A DNA stretch of 64,000 nt, from positions 372,001-436,000 of the forward strand of contig CAWUHX010000276.1 in assembly GCA_963922205.1 (NCBI GenBank). The letters run 5' to 3'. The DNA comes from Romanomermis culicivorax (lineage: Eukaryota > Nematoda > Enoplea > Mermithida > Mermithidae). Both the position numbers and the translations under genes were made by a program. The notes below the pieces were generated by a model that was given only the letters and a program-made list of their open reading frames with translations, did not search any database and was not told where the DNA came from. Shown piece after piece: positions 1-13,073 of this stretch (within the stretch, counting starts at the first letter, position 1; the number at the start of each line of letters is the position of its first letter).

Positions 1-2099
1 GAAAAAGAAAATGATTAAGAAAGAAAATCCTAAATTTTACACAAAAAAGCAAACTTTGTGCTATAGGACATCTGAATAAAAGTAAGATTTTACTAGATTT
101 GCATGAAAATGCGATTATTACTCCTATCTAACATAGCATTTTAATATGTGAGATTTAAACTGAATTTGACCGAACGAGGAATCTAGTCATACGTACCTTA
201 TGCAGTTCACAGTTCATTAAGATGCTCAATTGACATGAATTAATAGTGACTGAAGTAGATTTTAGTACTTTTTCGTCATTCGATTATTTACTATTTTCGT
301 GTTATTTGAGTTATTCGATAAATTGAGATTTTCCGTATTTACAAAAAAAACGGCCTGATGATTGTACGACGAACAATGCATAAAAATAAGTTTTTGTATG
401 AAACTAATCGCAATAAACATGCATGTTGTAAGAAAGTGAAGAGATGAAAATAGTAGCAGGATTTTAAGTTGGACGGATGTCAACTTGAAATGATTGTTTC
501 CATAATCGAAAGCTCCCAATTTGATCACTTATCTCGAAAGCCTAGTCAGAGCCTCGAAACTTCTTGGATGAGGAAATAAATTAAATGCTTGCCCCGCTCC
601 TGGCACATTTTTTAACGAGAGTACCCTGTGTTAAAAACTGCCACGTTTGGAATTCCCCTAGTGATAAGGTCTATAACACTGGCTAGCGTTTCTTAAACTT
701 TCGGAAGATGGAGTTCTAAGAAGAAATAGTAGCAGGATGTGGCGTGAAAGATGTTGGAAAAGAACTGCATACACAGGATATCCCAAGTCCGCATGCTCTT
801 AGACCAAATTTCACCCAAAAATCTGGAAGCAGTATATTTATTTACAATACAAATCATTGTTATATTAATATTATTGTAGAAATACTTTACTGCCAATGAA
901 GACTGGATAGGATAAATAAGTTTTTTTGCTGTCATTTATTTCGATTATGATCGAAATTAGTCATCAGCAAATTGCTCTATTCTTCTTTGTTGCTCGCATA
1001 CGGACGTATGCTTCGAAATTTGAATCAAAGAAAGTTGAAATCAAATCGCTGAGCTTGAATGTAGAGATCATGACAAGCATTTTTGTATTTAAAATCAAAC
1101 TTGGCCCATCAACGGTATTCCAGAAATATTCTAATTTTAGCCAACTACCGCACAGAATGGCTTTTCCGCACTGAAAGCCTAGAAGTCAGCAGTACGGTGT
1201 TAAGTTTATTTTGCACATTTGCGAATATAGTGGTATAACACTTTCATGACAGCCATTTTTGGATTGTTTTGTGTAAGAAAATGTCCGAGATCACGAACAT
1301 TGAAAATTTTTCGTGTGTATGTTTATCGATAACGCCTAGTCTAACTTTCAAATACTTTATTGAACCATCCCTATATTCTGTGTGATACCGCAGTTTCGAA
1401 CAATTTCCATCCAATCGGTACTGTACTAGATACGTCTTTCATGCTAGCATGTCACATATCAACCGATACGAGTTCTAGTAAATTCGCTTCGATCGAACCC
1501 CCTACCGACCTTTGAACTTATAGAGAAAAACTTCATTATTTTTCAAATATTCCACGATGCAGAATATAAGCTTTATCAAAACTCGAGGGATGAATAGTTT
1601 ATGAAAATCTCTTATTTTCAACCAGGACATTGTTAAACAATTCCCTTAGTTACCTACCCTAAAGTGTGCAATAAAAAAGTAACAAAACGAAATTCAATTC
1701 ATTTACTCCATACTACTATTTGATGCGTCGCCAAGAGATTAATAATTCACAAGTAGCTGAAGCTTTCATAGTTATGTGAAAAATTGTTTCCAGTTTTCGT
1801 ACAAATTTTCCTAATTATAGGAAAAGCTATGCGCTGCAATTTCTTTCGAGCTTCAGCATCCATTCCCTCCCTATTGCATTCTACTTTTCTTCTCATCGAC
1901 CAAACTACACAAAAAGCTTATTATCGAAGGTGTCAAAGCATTTCATTTTACGCTTCTATTCACCGCGGAAAGCTCAATATTTGACTGGATTAAAAATCGT
2001 CTGTCCGCCCGTCAATCCGCATTTCTACTAGTATACTGCCATACCCAACGAGATGAGTGTCTCAGCAAATAAAGGAAACGATGCGAAAGCTCAAGTTAT
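1..2099. other. Gene-free AT-rich spacer
   Basis: I see no exon chain, RNA gene or bounded repeat here. Open frames are short, AT-rich in composition and have no recognisable domain. Confidence 0.5.
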
Positions 2100-2309
2100 T
2101 TATTCTTCGTTCACCATAAAATGACCGTACTTCGGGGGTTGAATGGTGGCGGCGGTACGTACAGCTGGTGGTCGGACGAGAAGGAAAAGTGGAAAAAACC
2201 ACATTTCCGCAGGATTATAAACAGGAAATGGAACATAATGAAATGGGCATAGGAAATTCATAAATACATTCAATACCAGCAGAAGAAGCAGGAGTAAAAG
2301 CTTCATCAA
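2100..2309 (-). CDS. Possible small secreted protein, 69 residues
   Basis: This single-exon minus-strand ORF opens with MMKLLLLLLLLVLNVF, a run that looks like a signal peptide, followed by an aromatic and proline-rich stretch (PFHYVPFPVYNP) and a charged end (KYGHFMVNEE). I recognise no family. The leucine run could simply be CTT/CTG low-complexity DNA, and a GT inside it could also be a splice donor, in which case this would be a first exon only. No neighbouring exon or polyadenylation site supports it. Treat it as a weak prediction. Confidence 0.2.
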   Translation of the reverse strand: MMKLLLLLLLLVLNVFMNFLCPFHYVPFPVYNPAEMWFFPLFLLVRPPAVRTAATIQPPKYGHFMVNEE

Positions 2310-5102
2310 AAAGCTAAAACTTTTGCCAGAACTGCTAGAATTAAGAAGTGTAAATCATTAGTATTTTATTTCAAAGTTCTTCCTTTTCAAGGTTTGATCT
2401 AAAGGCTATCTTCCTGGCTTTTTTCCAAACGCTATAGAGTTCAGCTCGAGGTTGACAATCTTAGCAGAACCGAGCCCGGATTTTCAGTCGTTAAATCGTC
2501 ACTACACATTTTTTAAATTAATTTTCCAGAACAGAAATCAGGAACTGGAAAAAAATGAATATAACAAAAAATCTGTATCTAAGACACCTCGGGTTCGATC
2601 TGAACTCTTCAACTTTTAGCCAAATGCTTGATTCGCGTGCTTTATTTTCAAGATATGCATTTCTCTTTCATCAATAAAATTTCACGAGCGCCACTGGCGA
2701 CTAAGCCCAGCTTTCATACTGCTTCTCAAAAATGATAAAAATATTAATCCCCGCTATAGCTGACAGTACTTTTCGTGCAATCAAAAAGGGAACGATAGAG
2801 ACAACGTGCATAGTGCAGCATGTTTTCCTTTGCTGCCGCTTTTACTATGCAAATGAGGTATTATGCAATAAAGCCAGAAGCTGCTGTTAGCAACTAACAG
2901 TACTAGTGCGTACCCATATAGCTAGGGCAATTATATTTATTACTCATAGCGCTATTTCTGCTGCTGATATCCGAAGAAAAAGATATAAACGGCGAGAAAG
3001 AAAACGAAGAAATCCGAAGAAAAAGAAAATTGATCTAGAAGAGCGAAAGATAAGGTTTCGGAGACAAATCGCATTTTGAACAGAGATGCAAAGTAACCTT
3101 TACTATTAATATCACTTTCGTTCGGCCATTTTAAAGAGTCGACGCAAATATTGGTTCATTCTTGCAGAAAAAAGAGTCATCGCATCCTGCAATCAAGCCG
3201 AAGATTCTAGACAGTCAATAAGAATAAGGAATGCTGAAAAGAAGCAAACTAGATATGAAACGAACACTTGATTTAGAATTCACAGTTGCAAGGATAAGTT
3301 TTCTGTTTGCGAAATGGAAACTTCGAATGCCGGTGATCAAATAATCTTCACTTGAAAACGTGAATTACAGTCATGCTCAAAAACACGTTTTTGAATATCC
3401 TTCTTGAAGATTCTGTTTCTAGCAAACAAAGCCGACCAAGAAAGAATTTCAAACACTTTCGGTACAACTGCATCATGTCGAAGTCAGAATAGAAAAAAAT
3501 CATATTAGAGAGAAAGGACTACACTTGGCATTGATGGAATCTTCCCAATAGTTGGCCTCCCTGAGTATACAATAATCTGTTTTTCTGAACCCAGAAAGTA
3601 TAAAAAGTTATTGAAATTGAATGAAATTACATCGAATCATCCCAATTGGACTATGTACTGGTCATTTCATCCAGCTAGAAAACCACGAAACAGTCCGATT
3701 TTCATCAATATTAAGCAAAAACGGGTGAATTTGCAACAGGTTACTGGTCGTGTATCCTAAGACCGGGTTATCAAAATCTTCAAAGTAGGTAAATTTCAAT
3801 GCGTATGTCAAAATGCAGCATCATGAAAACATGAATCAAAAGTTCTTGCAGCGATCTATTCAAAACAAGCGTTTACATTCAACTTTTTACGAAGAAGTAA
3901 ACGTTTGAATTTCGGGCTGATCCGCCTAAGCTATTTTATGAACTGCTTTGTTCTGTACATTGTGTGTATTTGTCTATTCTACTAGAATCTTCAGTTGACG
4001 CAATATCGGTCTCCACTGACCACCTTTTGAAAGTTTCAGCTCTGTACTTTTAGCTTACACTTCAACAACGCCACTAAATGTGTAAAAATGCACGGGGAAA
4101 GCAGAAAACCACCATCAACAAAATTGTCGTACAATAATCAAGAGTTGTCATGAACATTTGCTTAAACCATTTCGGCGAAAGCCTTGTTTTCCATTTTTTT
4201 CTTAACGCGACAGAGAAACTAGATTTTACTCTATTTTCATTTCGCATCGGTTCCATCATTGTCAAGTCGAAGGAAGAACCCCTTTCAATAAAAAAATCGT
4301 TTTCTCAACCGCGGCTTCGTATGAAAAAAGGAACGTCGTTTAGAGGAAAAAGCGGGAGATTCGGAAAATGGGTGAACTACTTTTTGCCCAGTTTGGTGAT
4401 AAGGTAAAAGTGTCGATACGCAAGAAAAATGAACACACAGAAAGATTTTACACATAAAAAGTTACATATAATAAACAATGAAGCAAATCAACTTACTTCC
4501 AAACCAAGAAAAATATGAATTTTTAATGCTCTCACAGATTAATTATCAATTTTCAAGTAGGATTGCATTACGGCCTTCAAATTCCAATCTTAAAATCGTT
4601 CAATTATCCAATAAAAAATTTGGAATGAAAGTTTCGAAATATCAAAATTAATGCTGATGGTCAGATCTGTTCTGACAAGTTTAATCGCCTAACACCGGCA
4701 TTATTTGAAAAATTCTAATTTGCTCGATAAAATTCTCTTAATATGATGTGGTTCTGTAATAAAAGACTGTTCGTAATCCATATGAGTAGCTGAGGCGATG
4801 AGATTCGATGTTAACCCTCTATCTAAGGGTCAACACATGTCATGGTTCGTACGACCTCCTTACAATTACTTAACCCAGGCTAGCTGTTCGAACACTCCAA
4901 CCCAATCCGACCACAATATCAAAAAATGTCTATCTTTGGCCAAAAAATTAACAATTTTTACCATACGTGTAACAAGAGCTACCTGACTCTGAGATAAGGG
5001 TTAAGAGCTGTCAAAGAGACAGATTTAGAACTCGAGCATGTATAATAAACCCATAAATTATGTTAAATTCCTAAAAATCCTTAAAATGACTTTTTCTTTG
5101 TG
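2310..5102. other. Gene-free spacer
   Basis: No gene, RNA or bounded repeat could be supported. The overlapping ORFs near 4074-4407 on both strands are shadows of each other and carry no domain. Confidence 0.45.
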
Positions 5103-6196
5103 GATCGAAGACAGTGTTTTTTTCTGCACCGGGCTTTCTGCTCACTGCAGAAAAGTAAAAAAAAAAGTTTCTGCACTGCGGCTTTCTCCTGTTACCACTG
5201 TTTTTCCCACCAGGCCTTTTCCACAGATGGAGGAAAGGATCAAAGTTTGTTGCCCCATTTCCCGAAGTCGTTTTCCGCTTAAAAATGCCTTTAGACGCTT
5301 TATTTATGTTGTATTTTTGAGCTTTTTCAAACCTTTTGCTGTTTTTAGAGCCTTTAATTCATTAAAATTGGAGAAACATTTGAAATTTTTGATTTTGATT
5401 GATGTCTAATCTATAAGCATTGCGGAACAAATTTTCCAGCAAACTATCCAAGAGCATAATGACTTTGAATTACATGAGAAATCGACAATCAAATCCTCTA
5501 TGATGACAAGTGAGAGCCCAAAAAAGATGTTGATCTTTCCGGCGCGAAGCGCTGGAAATTTTTTTTTGGTATTGACATTCTACGATGCTGGAAAATCAAT
5601 TTTCCAGACATTTATTTCAAGAATTAGATTCAAGTTTTGTGTTTAAAAGTCGTAATATCTAGAATTTATACTTGAAAAAATTTTAAACCAATAATTTATT
5701 CGCTAACTCTCAGGAACTCGGCTGAAAAGGTATGTATAAATTTCGAAAACTACTTCCATGAAGCTTTTCGACTGATTTTACGTTAAGAAAGGAATAATCG
5801 TTTCGTCAAGTCTACAGACTTGACGTATCGATCTTTCTCAAAAAAATGTGTCAAGGAAAAAATGTGAATCTTTATTAAATATCAGGATAAAATATTGAAG
5901 ATTATCAATTAAAACAGGAGATAATATGTTTAAGATGGACTAAATGATAAGTGAAGGTAGACATGCTAGAAGCGGCACCTGAGCTAGGAAATAAATAATA
6001 ATGCTTATTAAAGTGATAACCGGCGCGAAGCGCCGGAAAATTTTAAGATTATGACCTTTTAAAATGCACTGAAATGCATCTTTTTTGTATCCGATGTGAT
6101 CAAACACACGACTCAAAAAATTCTGCACCAGTGCAGAAATGACGAAAAAAAATTTCTGCACGAAAAATAAAGACTGCACTTTGCAGAAAAAAAACA
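5103..6196. mobile_element. Inverted-end repeat with CACTGTTTTTTTCTGCA-type termini
   Basis: The left end (about 5108-5180) and the reverse complement of the right end (about 6113-6196) share CACTGTTTTTTTCTGCA and a second TTTCTGCAC block. Inside are two GC hairpins reading CCGGCGCGAAGCGC(C/T)GG at about 5539 and 6021. No coding capacity remains. Similar GC hairpins and GTGTTTTTTT motifs recur at 48.6-49.4 and 52.5 kb, so this is probably one member of a dispersed non-autonomous family. The exact ends are uncertain. Confidence 0.4.
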
Positions 6197-6433
6197 GTGA
6201 TCGAAGATGTAGAAAATTTTGAACTTCTCAAAACCTTTTTGGCCCATATCATACATATAACTACGAGGTCGAATTGCTTTGAGAACAACCGCAGAGGCCC
6301 GTTTTTGAACAGTACCATAAGACATAGCCGCGTCGTAAGACCTAATTTTTCCATGGTAAAGATACGCCTCAGAACATTGCAATGTTTAAAGACACTGTTC
6401 AGAAACGGACCATACATGAAAATTTGATTGTGT

Positions 6434-6862
6434 GCCGTTACTTCTAACGTCCCGTTACTTCTAGCAATGTTTAAGACAGTAAACAAAATTTGCCGTTACT
6501 TCTAATGTCCTGTTACTTCTAATGTCCCATTAGTTCTAATGCAGTATAAAAAAGTACTATACTTTTACGTTGTAATGTGATGCCTAAGGTTAAGCCTAAA
6601 CACAGATAATTAGGAGACTTGAGACAATGATCACAGAAGGAAGAAAGTCAGAAATAACATCTCAAAAGTGACTAATTTATATTTGAATCATATCCGCGAA
6701 AGATACAAGTAATGAAAAGCAAAAAAAATCGCTCTATCGGTTGATTCTTTAGCTTCATACAAGCTAGAATATTTTCTATGTTAGAAGTAAGGGAATTCTT
6801 TATGTTCGATTGCATTAGTTTGAAGTAACGGGATTTTTTGCATTATTAGAAGTAACGGAACA
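6434..6862. mobile_element. Repeat with inverted clusters of CGTTACTTCTAA units
   Basis: The left side has several direct copies of CCGTTACTTCTAATGTCC-like units (6434-6545) and the right side (about 6780-6862) carries the same word inverted (TTAGAAGTAACGG). This layout, short repeats facing each other across a unique core, is typical of the subterminal regions of DNA transposons. No transposase is present. Confidence 0.4.
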
Positions 6863-9800
6863 GAATCGAAAATTTATAGCAGATCACTTTAAACCATAAA
6901 ATGTGGAAATTTTTAAGGTGTTTCGCGCCTACGGCTGGCTCACTTTCTAGCATCGTGCACAACTCTGACTTAGAAGTATGTGAACTGAACCAGTCGATCC
7001 ACCTCGTTGAGAGCTACGCAAAAAAATTTTTTTTGAGTGCTGTATCTCGATTTTCAACGGAATTTAAATTGATTCTCTCGAATTTCTTCGACGCCGAATT
7101 AAAATCGGCAGATGTTCAAAACTTTCTCGTGATACATATATAATTTCACCGCATTTGGACTCCAAACTTCAACGCATTCCCTTCTTGGGAGACAATTTTC
7201 TCGGAATAACTACGCAAAATTCCAAGATAAATTGGTTTGTAGGAAATAATGTGAGTCCCTATCCTATGTAAGAACGTTCATGTCATTAATTGGGTTGTCA
7301 TTTCCTGATTGACGTTTCGCCTAAAGCGACCGGGAATAAAATGTGCCACGCACAATGACGAAAGGATAAGAAAATCTTGGGTCCGGTAGGTATGCAATCA
7401 ACAGATTTACGTTTCATTATCCAGCTTTACAATTTCCGAGTAGATTTTGGATCGTGAAGCTCAATTTTTTCTTTTTGCTTCGCACAATCCCGAAAAAGGG
7501 CCATCTCCTCTCTGGTCCTCTTTAGCAACAATCGAAACAGAATCGTTTCGAAATTAATGATCTAACTGATGATTCATTGGCGTCGTTTAGTTACAATTTT
7601 TTCTAAATTCAATTGTCATTATTGCTATAATGTTTTCTTTACTTTTTGCGAACATTCTTCTTCGTATAAGGCAAATATCTCTTCCCTAAAAACTGCATTC
7701 CTTAATCGAAGCAGCAGTTGCTGCCGTAAAACAAAGGATTATCGAAAAAACAGGAACGCTGTACGAAATTCGAAAAGACCGATGAGATACTACATAAGTA
7801 ACAATCCCTTCCTTTCCTGTTTCTTTTTCTCTTCTTTAAAAAGCCGACCATTCCGTGAGAAAGGCGCACACATCGTTGGCAATCACTCAACGTCCAAAAT
7901 CTGTAGAATTCGCCTCGCAACATGGCCTCCAGTCCACTTTGTTTGCCGTGGTGAAAATGGACACAAAGCCATTACCACTAATGATGTGCTAGGTAGTCTT
8001 TTTCGTCTTGCTCCCCAACATTACATTTACGATGATTTGTTTACTTGAATTCTGTGGGCTTGAAATAATGAGCCGTTTTCTTGATATTATGACATGGTTA
8101 GTGAGAAAATTTCGGGCGACCAGTGTTGGAACCAACAATTCTTTCGACAAAAAAATTCATGGTTAACAATTGACTGCAACTAAAATTTCGGGAAATGAAA
8201 GTCTTAGACGCTGAAAGCTAACTTTCAGCTTGGAACGACCAGTGTCGTAGCTGTTCACGTTTCCGCGCTGTACAAAAGACATTGTAGATAGACGTGAAAA
8301 GCATTCCATAGCTTGCTCAAATCAAAATATAATCAATCGACTCAATTAAAGATAAAAGGTTGGCTAAATCGTCAAGTATTGACCTAACTAGCAGGCATCT
8401 ACCATACAACGCTCAAAGTCTCATGATAAGTCTACTATTTAGTGTAGGTGCTACGATCATCTGGTGGTGATCTTCAGATCATCTGATGGTAGTCTTTAAA
8501 TGACTAACAGCACAAAATGTCTACGACGCTGTTAAAACGCTGCTACAAGAAATTTTACGTCCATAATATTGATTCATGTAAACATGAGCAAATTTTTCGC
8601 TAAATGTGATGGGCTAAAGAAAAATTGTTATTCAGTTCTCATTGATTTTCAAAGATTTACAAATCACTTATATTGCAATTTTACGCGAGGATATTACAAA
8701 TTTGTGGATAGAATGACGTGCATAACTGGTTGACTTTTGATTTGGTCCATAGGTCACAATTCGATATTAAGTATACTACCCTTACAGGCTTGATAATCGA
8801 TTCAATTTCTATTTACGAATGCTTCAATTTTGTCATATTTTGATTCTTTTAATCAATGAATTTACTAATTTTTTATTCTATTTCCATATTTTTTATCTTG
8901 AGTTTCAATATTATACTTCATTTTTCTTATTACTTCTCTTATATTGCCTTTTATATCATAGCCACATTTATCTGACAAGAATGCTGAAATTATACTGTAT
9001 GACTTGATAACAAGATTTGACTCACAACATAAATATCATGCTAGGAAATATCCCGACTTTTGTATACAGCTTCGAAAATCGCGTCGAAGCGTCACGACTT
9101 ATTTCACAATTTTGTTCGACGAAGCATAGATGAAAGCGTACATGCAACATAACTCCGATGTCTCGGGGGTAAAGCAACCTTTTTGTGAATGAAGGTCATC
9201 AATTGACCAAAACTTTGGGTGGAGCAAAAAAATGATTTTTTCGTTCGAAAAGACCAAAAAGCAGTTCGAAAAATAGTATTTCTTGTCTAAAAAATCATTG
9301 AAATACGGTGTGAAGTGCCGAAAAAGATACATTTTGACCTTTTTTAATGGAGAATGACCACTTTCTACCAAAAATTGATACTTTTCAGCTTTTTCAACGA
9401 AAAAGATGGGCTCCATATGGGTAGCTAGCTCATTTCAGCCATATGATTGGCAAATATTGAGCAGATCCCCATATGACATTGGAAAGTTCATATGGGACTA
9501 CTCCTCACAATTACATATATGCATGAAGGAACTTGTTAATATGAAAGTGAAATATACCAATTGAATGTGTCAAAAAAATTGATCTCGAAAACCTGAATTT
9601 CTAACTAACTTGTTGCCTTAATTATTGCAATTGATTCTTGCAATCATTTATGTCATTTTGATTATCTGGGTGGTGGAGTCCAAACCCCAGATCCTCTTCC
9701 CTCACACAAATGAGTGGCACTGACCCCATATATATGGCTCAGAACTTCGTTTGATTTTCATTTATTTCCGCAAAATTTCATTCGATGTACTCACACAAGT

Positions 9801-10742
9801 CAACCGATAAAGAGAGTTCAACATCCTCAATCTCTATGACAATTTCTCCAATCAAAGTTGCGCAAACTCGGCTTCAAATTGCATTTTCTCGGCGGGAAAT
9901 AAGTCAAAAGAAATGTGCAATTTTATGCTTGATGTTTCTAACCTAATTGGGATCGGAGAACATGAATACATGAAACGTGTTCGGTGCAGTATGCAGTATA
10001 AACAGACAACATTATTTATTTATAATTTTTCTGTATTATTCGGATAACGGTTACAGTATACTCCTGGGCGTGTAAACATCGCACAGCGGCTTGATGCAAC
10101 AACGTATTATCAAGATGACTGTGTGCATAACGACTTCGGCTTGTTTTATTAATGTTGTCTGGATTCTTCCACGCAAATTCAATTTCGAGGCGTACTTTTA
10201 CATCGCGTGAAAGTTACTGTACGCTCATATACGATACAGTATTTTTTCATTTAATTTTCAGCCTAGTACGTGATGATTACATTATAAAAAGGGGAAAAAT
10301 CGTTGAAATTACTTACACTGCACCGAAAAAATATAATTACATGCACAGTCCCACCACTCTATGTTCTATCATGACGCGACCCAGAATTATTTGCTCTGTC
10401 CGTATAGTACGGTAGCGTATAATTCGTATATACATTGTGTATAAATTGGTGAAAGAAAAAATAAATATAACCGTACAACGTACAATAAATACAAAAGTAG
10501 AGAGGGAGAATATGTTCCTGTCGTCGAACAATGTATGAGAAAAAATTCCTTTGTGTAAGAAACGTGTACATTCAAGACCTTAATTTGCCCTCTAAAGGTT
10601 TTTAGATGTCAGGTTTGAGACATGAAACTATGTTTTCGTAACGGGAACGAAAAGAATAGCTTCAGTAAGATTTACAATAAATGCATGAAGGATTTGGACA
10701 TTCTTGATCATGTTCGATAAATAGAATCTCACCACTTAAAGT
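6863..10742. other. Gene-free spacer
   Basis: No exon chain found. The 159-residue plus-strand ORF at 7569-8048 has no domain and no splice support. Around 9099-9500 is a repeat-like stretch with small ATATGG palindromes. Confidence 0.4.
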
Positions 10743-11190
10743 CCTGCTATACTTCGCCGGTCACGGCCAGCCGACCGTGATAGTAGTATAGCAGCTCAAA
10801 AGCGGCGCACTGCTTTACTTCGTCTAACACACGCCGACCAGCGCCGGTTTGACAATTTCGATTCGGTCGAATTTTTTTATGAACCGGCGCCAGCCAGCGT
10901 TGATGTTATAACTATGATGCAAAAAATAATTGATTGCTTGACCTGACTTGACTAGAATTGACTAGAAGGGGATTTTGATCGAAAATACTGATTTTTATAT
11001 CAAAACCTTATATTTTTTCGTTTTTAATACATTTTCAAAAAATAGTTCAAAAAATTGCATTAAAAAATACAAAAAATTAAATAATTAAAGAAAGTAGAAT
11101 TCAATGTCAACCTGCCACTTGCCGGACAGCACTGGATGAAGTATAGCAGCCAACACTGTAACCGGCATCTACCGGCGAAGCACAGCGAGG
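10743..11190. mobile_element. Non-autonomous inverted-repeat element, TGCTATACTTCGCCGG ends
   Basis: CTGCTATACTTCGCCGGTCA at the left matches, inverted, GAAGTATAGCAG and CCGGCGAAGCACAG near 11130-11190. The ends are GC-rich (CGGCCAGCCGACCG) while the middle is AT-rich. No ORF is present. Exact borders and a target duplication could not be fixed. Confidence 0.4.
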
Positions 11191-12263
11191 GCTTTACTGT
11201 CGATCAATGGCATTACTGATTACTAGCATCATTCTTGAAAATTGAAGCACACTTCTTGACCTCATTCGCGAATGTGAAGTTTGCAATCCAATGCGTCATT
11301 AGACATTACAACATTATTCATGTGCTTCTTACGTTCGTCATTTCTGAGTTGGATTTACATCATCATGTCAAACATCGACTGGTTGGAATTTTTTTCAACT
11401 CAAGAATCAAATGCCCATAAAAATTAAATACGAAAGACTAATGAAGTCAGTTTTGCCGTGTTTTTACGATCCAAAAACTAATTATTCAACTTTGGACAAC
11501 CCAATAAGCTTGCTTGACCTACATTCAATCAAAATTATAGCTTTTTTAATTACCCTAAGTTTCGTGTGAATTGAGTTGGATGTCAGCTTTGCAAACTGTC
11601 TTTGAAAAAATTGATTTATAACTGCGAGTATCTTCTCTATCTTTTAAAAGCTACAAATTAAGTACCGAATGCGAATTGACCAAAGAGAGTAATCGTGCAA
11701 AGAAGGTTAACTAGTCTTGATGAAATTTGATAAGAGCAAATGTCGTTCTAAAATTGGGAAAAACGGACATCAGACATCACGATCTTAGAAGCTTATATGC
11801 CGGTTGGTTTAATCTTAACTCAGGTACGCTGCTACGAGCACGAGGTTGTCTTTTCGAAAACCGATATTATTTACGAAAGTATAAAGCAAAATGTTTTTAA
11901 AAATCGATAAACTTTAATGTAAGAAAACGAAGTCTAGAAAAGCACGAATAACGGAGAAAAAAAGGAAATGTAATAGGAAAAGAATGTTGAAGTGCGACTA
12001 CGCGTATTAGATGTAGGATATGATTAAACTCAAGAAATCAACTTAATTATGTAAAGGAGCTTGGAGGTATGGGAGTCAGCTAGAGAGGGCACAGTGCATC
12101 TTTTTTGGCCGCGCAGAAAATTTTTTGGGCATGTTCTGCACAAAATATAAATTTTTGATCAAAAACTTTTCGAAGTTTTGGGATTTTCGTTCGACTGAGA
12201 AAATCGATAAAACCATGCATTTTATGGCTCTTTAGCAAGCTTAAACCTTAAAGTTTAACATGA
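11191..12263. other. Gene-free spacer
   Basis: No supported gene or bounded repeat is visible. Confidence 0.4.
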
Positions 12264-12480
12264 TTTAAATCATACATGTAACTGGGGTCCTGAGGTCTGG
12301 GGGGGTTGGACTCTTTTTTTGGGCCGGGAGTTTCTGATCGTCAAAATTTTAGGGGAAGAGGTCTACGAAGGAAAAAAATTTTGATTTTTTCAGCAGAAAG
12401 TCCCAAAAACGGTTCGCAAAATAGAAATTTTTGTCTAAAAAACGGTAAAAAATGTCCAGTCAAAAGTAAAAAATGTCCAG
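12264..12480. mobile_element. One-ended copy of the CATACATGTAA MITE family
   Basis: Starting CATACATGTAACTGGGG and followed by GAGGTCTGGGGGGG and TTTTTTTGGGCCG, this stretch matches, inverted, the right end of the complete element at 62358-62844. Only one terminus is recognisable, so the copy is truncated or diverged. Confidence 0.45.
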
Positions 12481-12567
12481 TCAAAAAGTTTACGAAAAAT
12501 TTGCGGAAAAGTGGAATTTGCCGAATGATCCATACTACTATATCGAACCGAAGTTTCATGGAGCACA

Positions 12568-12796
12568 AAGGGTCATTCATACTTACCTTTTTCGACGGAA
12601 CAGAACGAATCGGCTTGAAACGTTCAGCCTGAAAATCCACTTTCGATGGGAAAAGATAACCATAATTTTCTAAAAAATGACCGACGGTAACCTCCAGTCG
12701 AACCGAAAGGAAGGAAAATTTCCCTTCCGTTCGGTAACGTTGCGTCGATTGCATTTTGTTCTGTCCCGTCGAAAAAGGCAAGTATAAATGACCCTT
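12568..12796. mobile_element. MITE with about 38-bp terminal inverted repeats
   Basis: The left arm begins AAGGGTCATTCATACTTACC and runs through TTTTTCGACGGAACAGAA; the right arm is its reverse complement with four differences. The length is about 229 bp with no coding capacity. Long minus- and plus-strand ORFs that cross it are products of the hairpin, not genes. Flanking target duplication is not clear. Confidence 0.6.
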
Positions 12797-13073
12797 AATA
12801 CTGACACGATTTGATGCTATATTCACTAACTTACTCTTTTTTCCAAGTTACAATTATTAATTTCAATCGATCGCAAGCAAAAAAGAGCGGGAGTACTAGA
12901 AATTTTAAATGTCTCATGGTTGAAACACGCAAACGTTATTTATTCATTGCAATATCTTTCAGAATGACGTAAAATGTTTTCAACTAATGCCCCCACGACT
13001 TATTTATATAATTTACTTTCCTCATCGAACCTTTTCTTGCTTCTATAGAATTTTCAAACAAAATCAAACTTAC

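Noticed and set aside
7569-8048. 159-residue plus-strand ORF
   Set aside because: No domain, no splice context, odd composition; the minus strand is equally open. It looks like chance.
12306-12826. Long ORFs on both strands
   Set aside because: They read across a MITE hairpin and a truncated MITE; both frames mirror each other.
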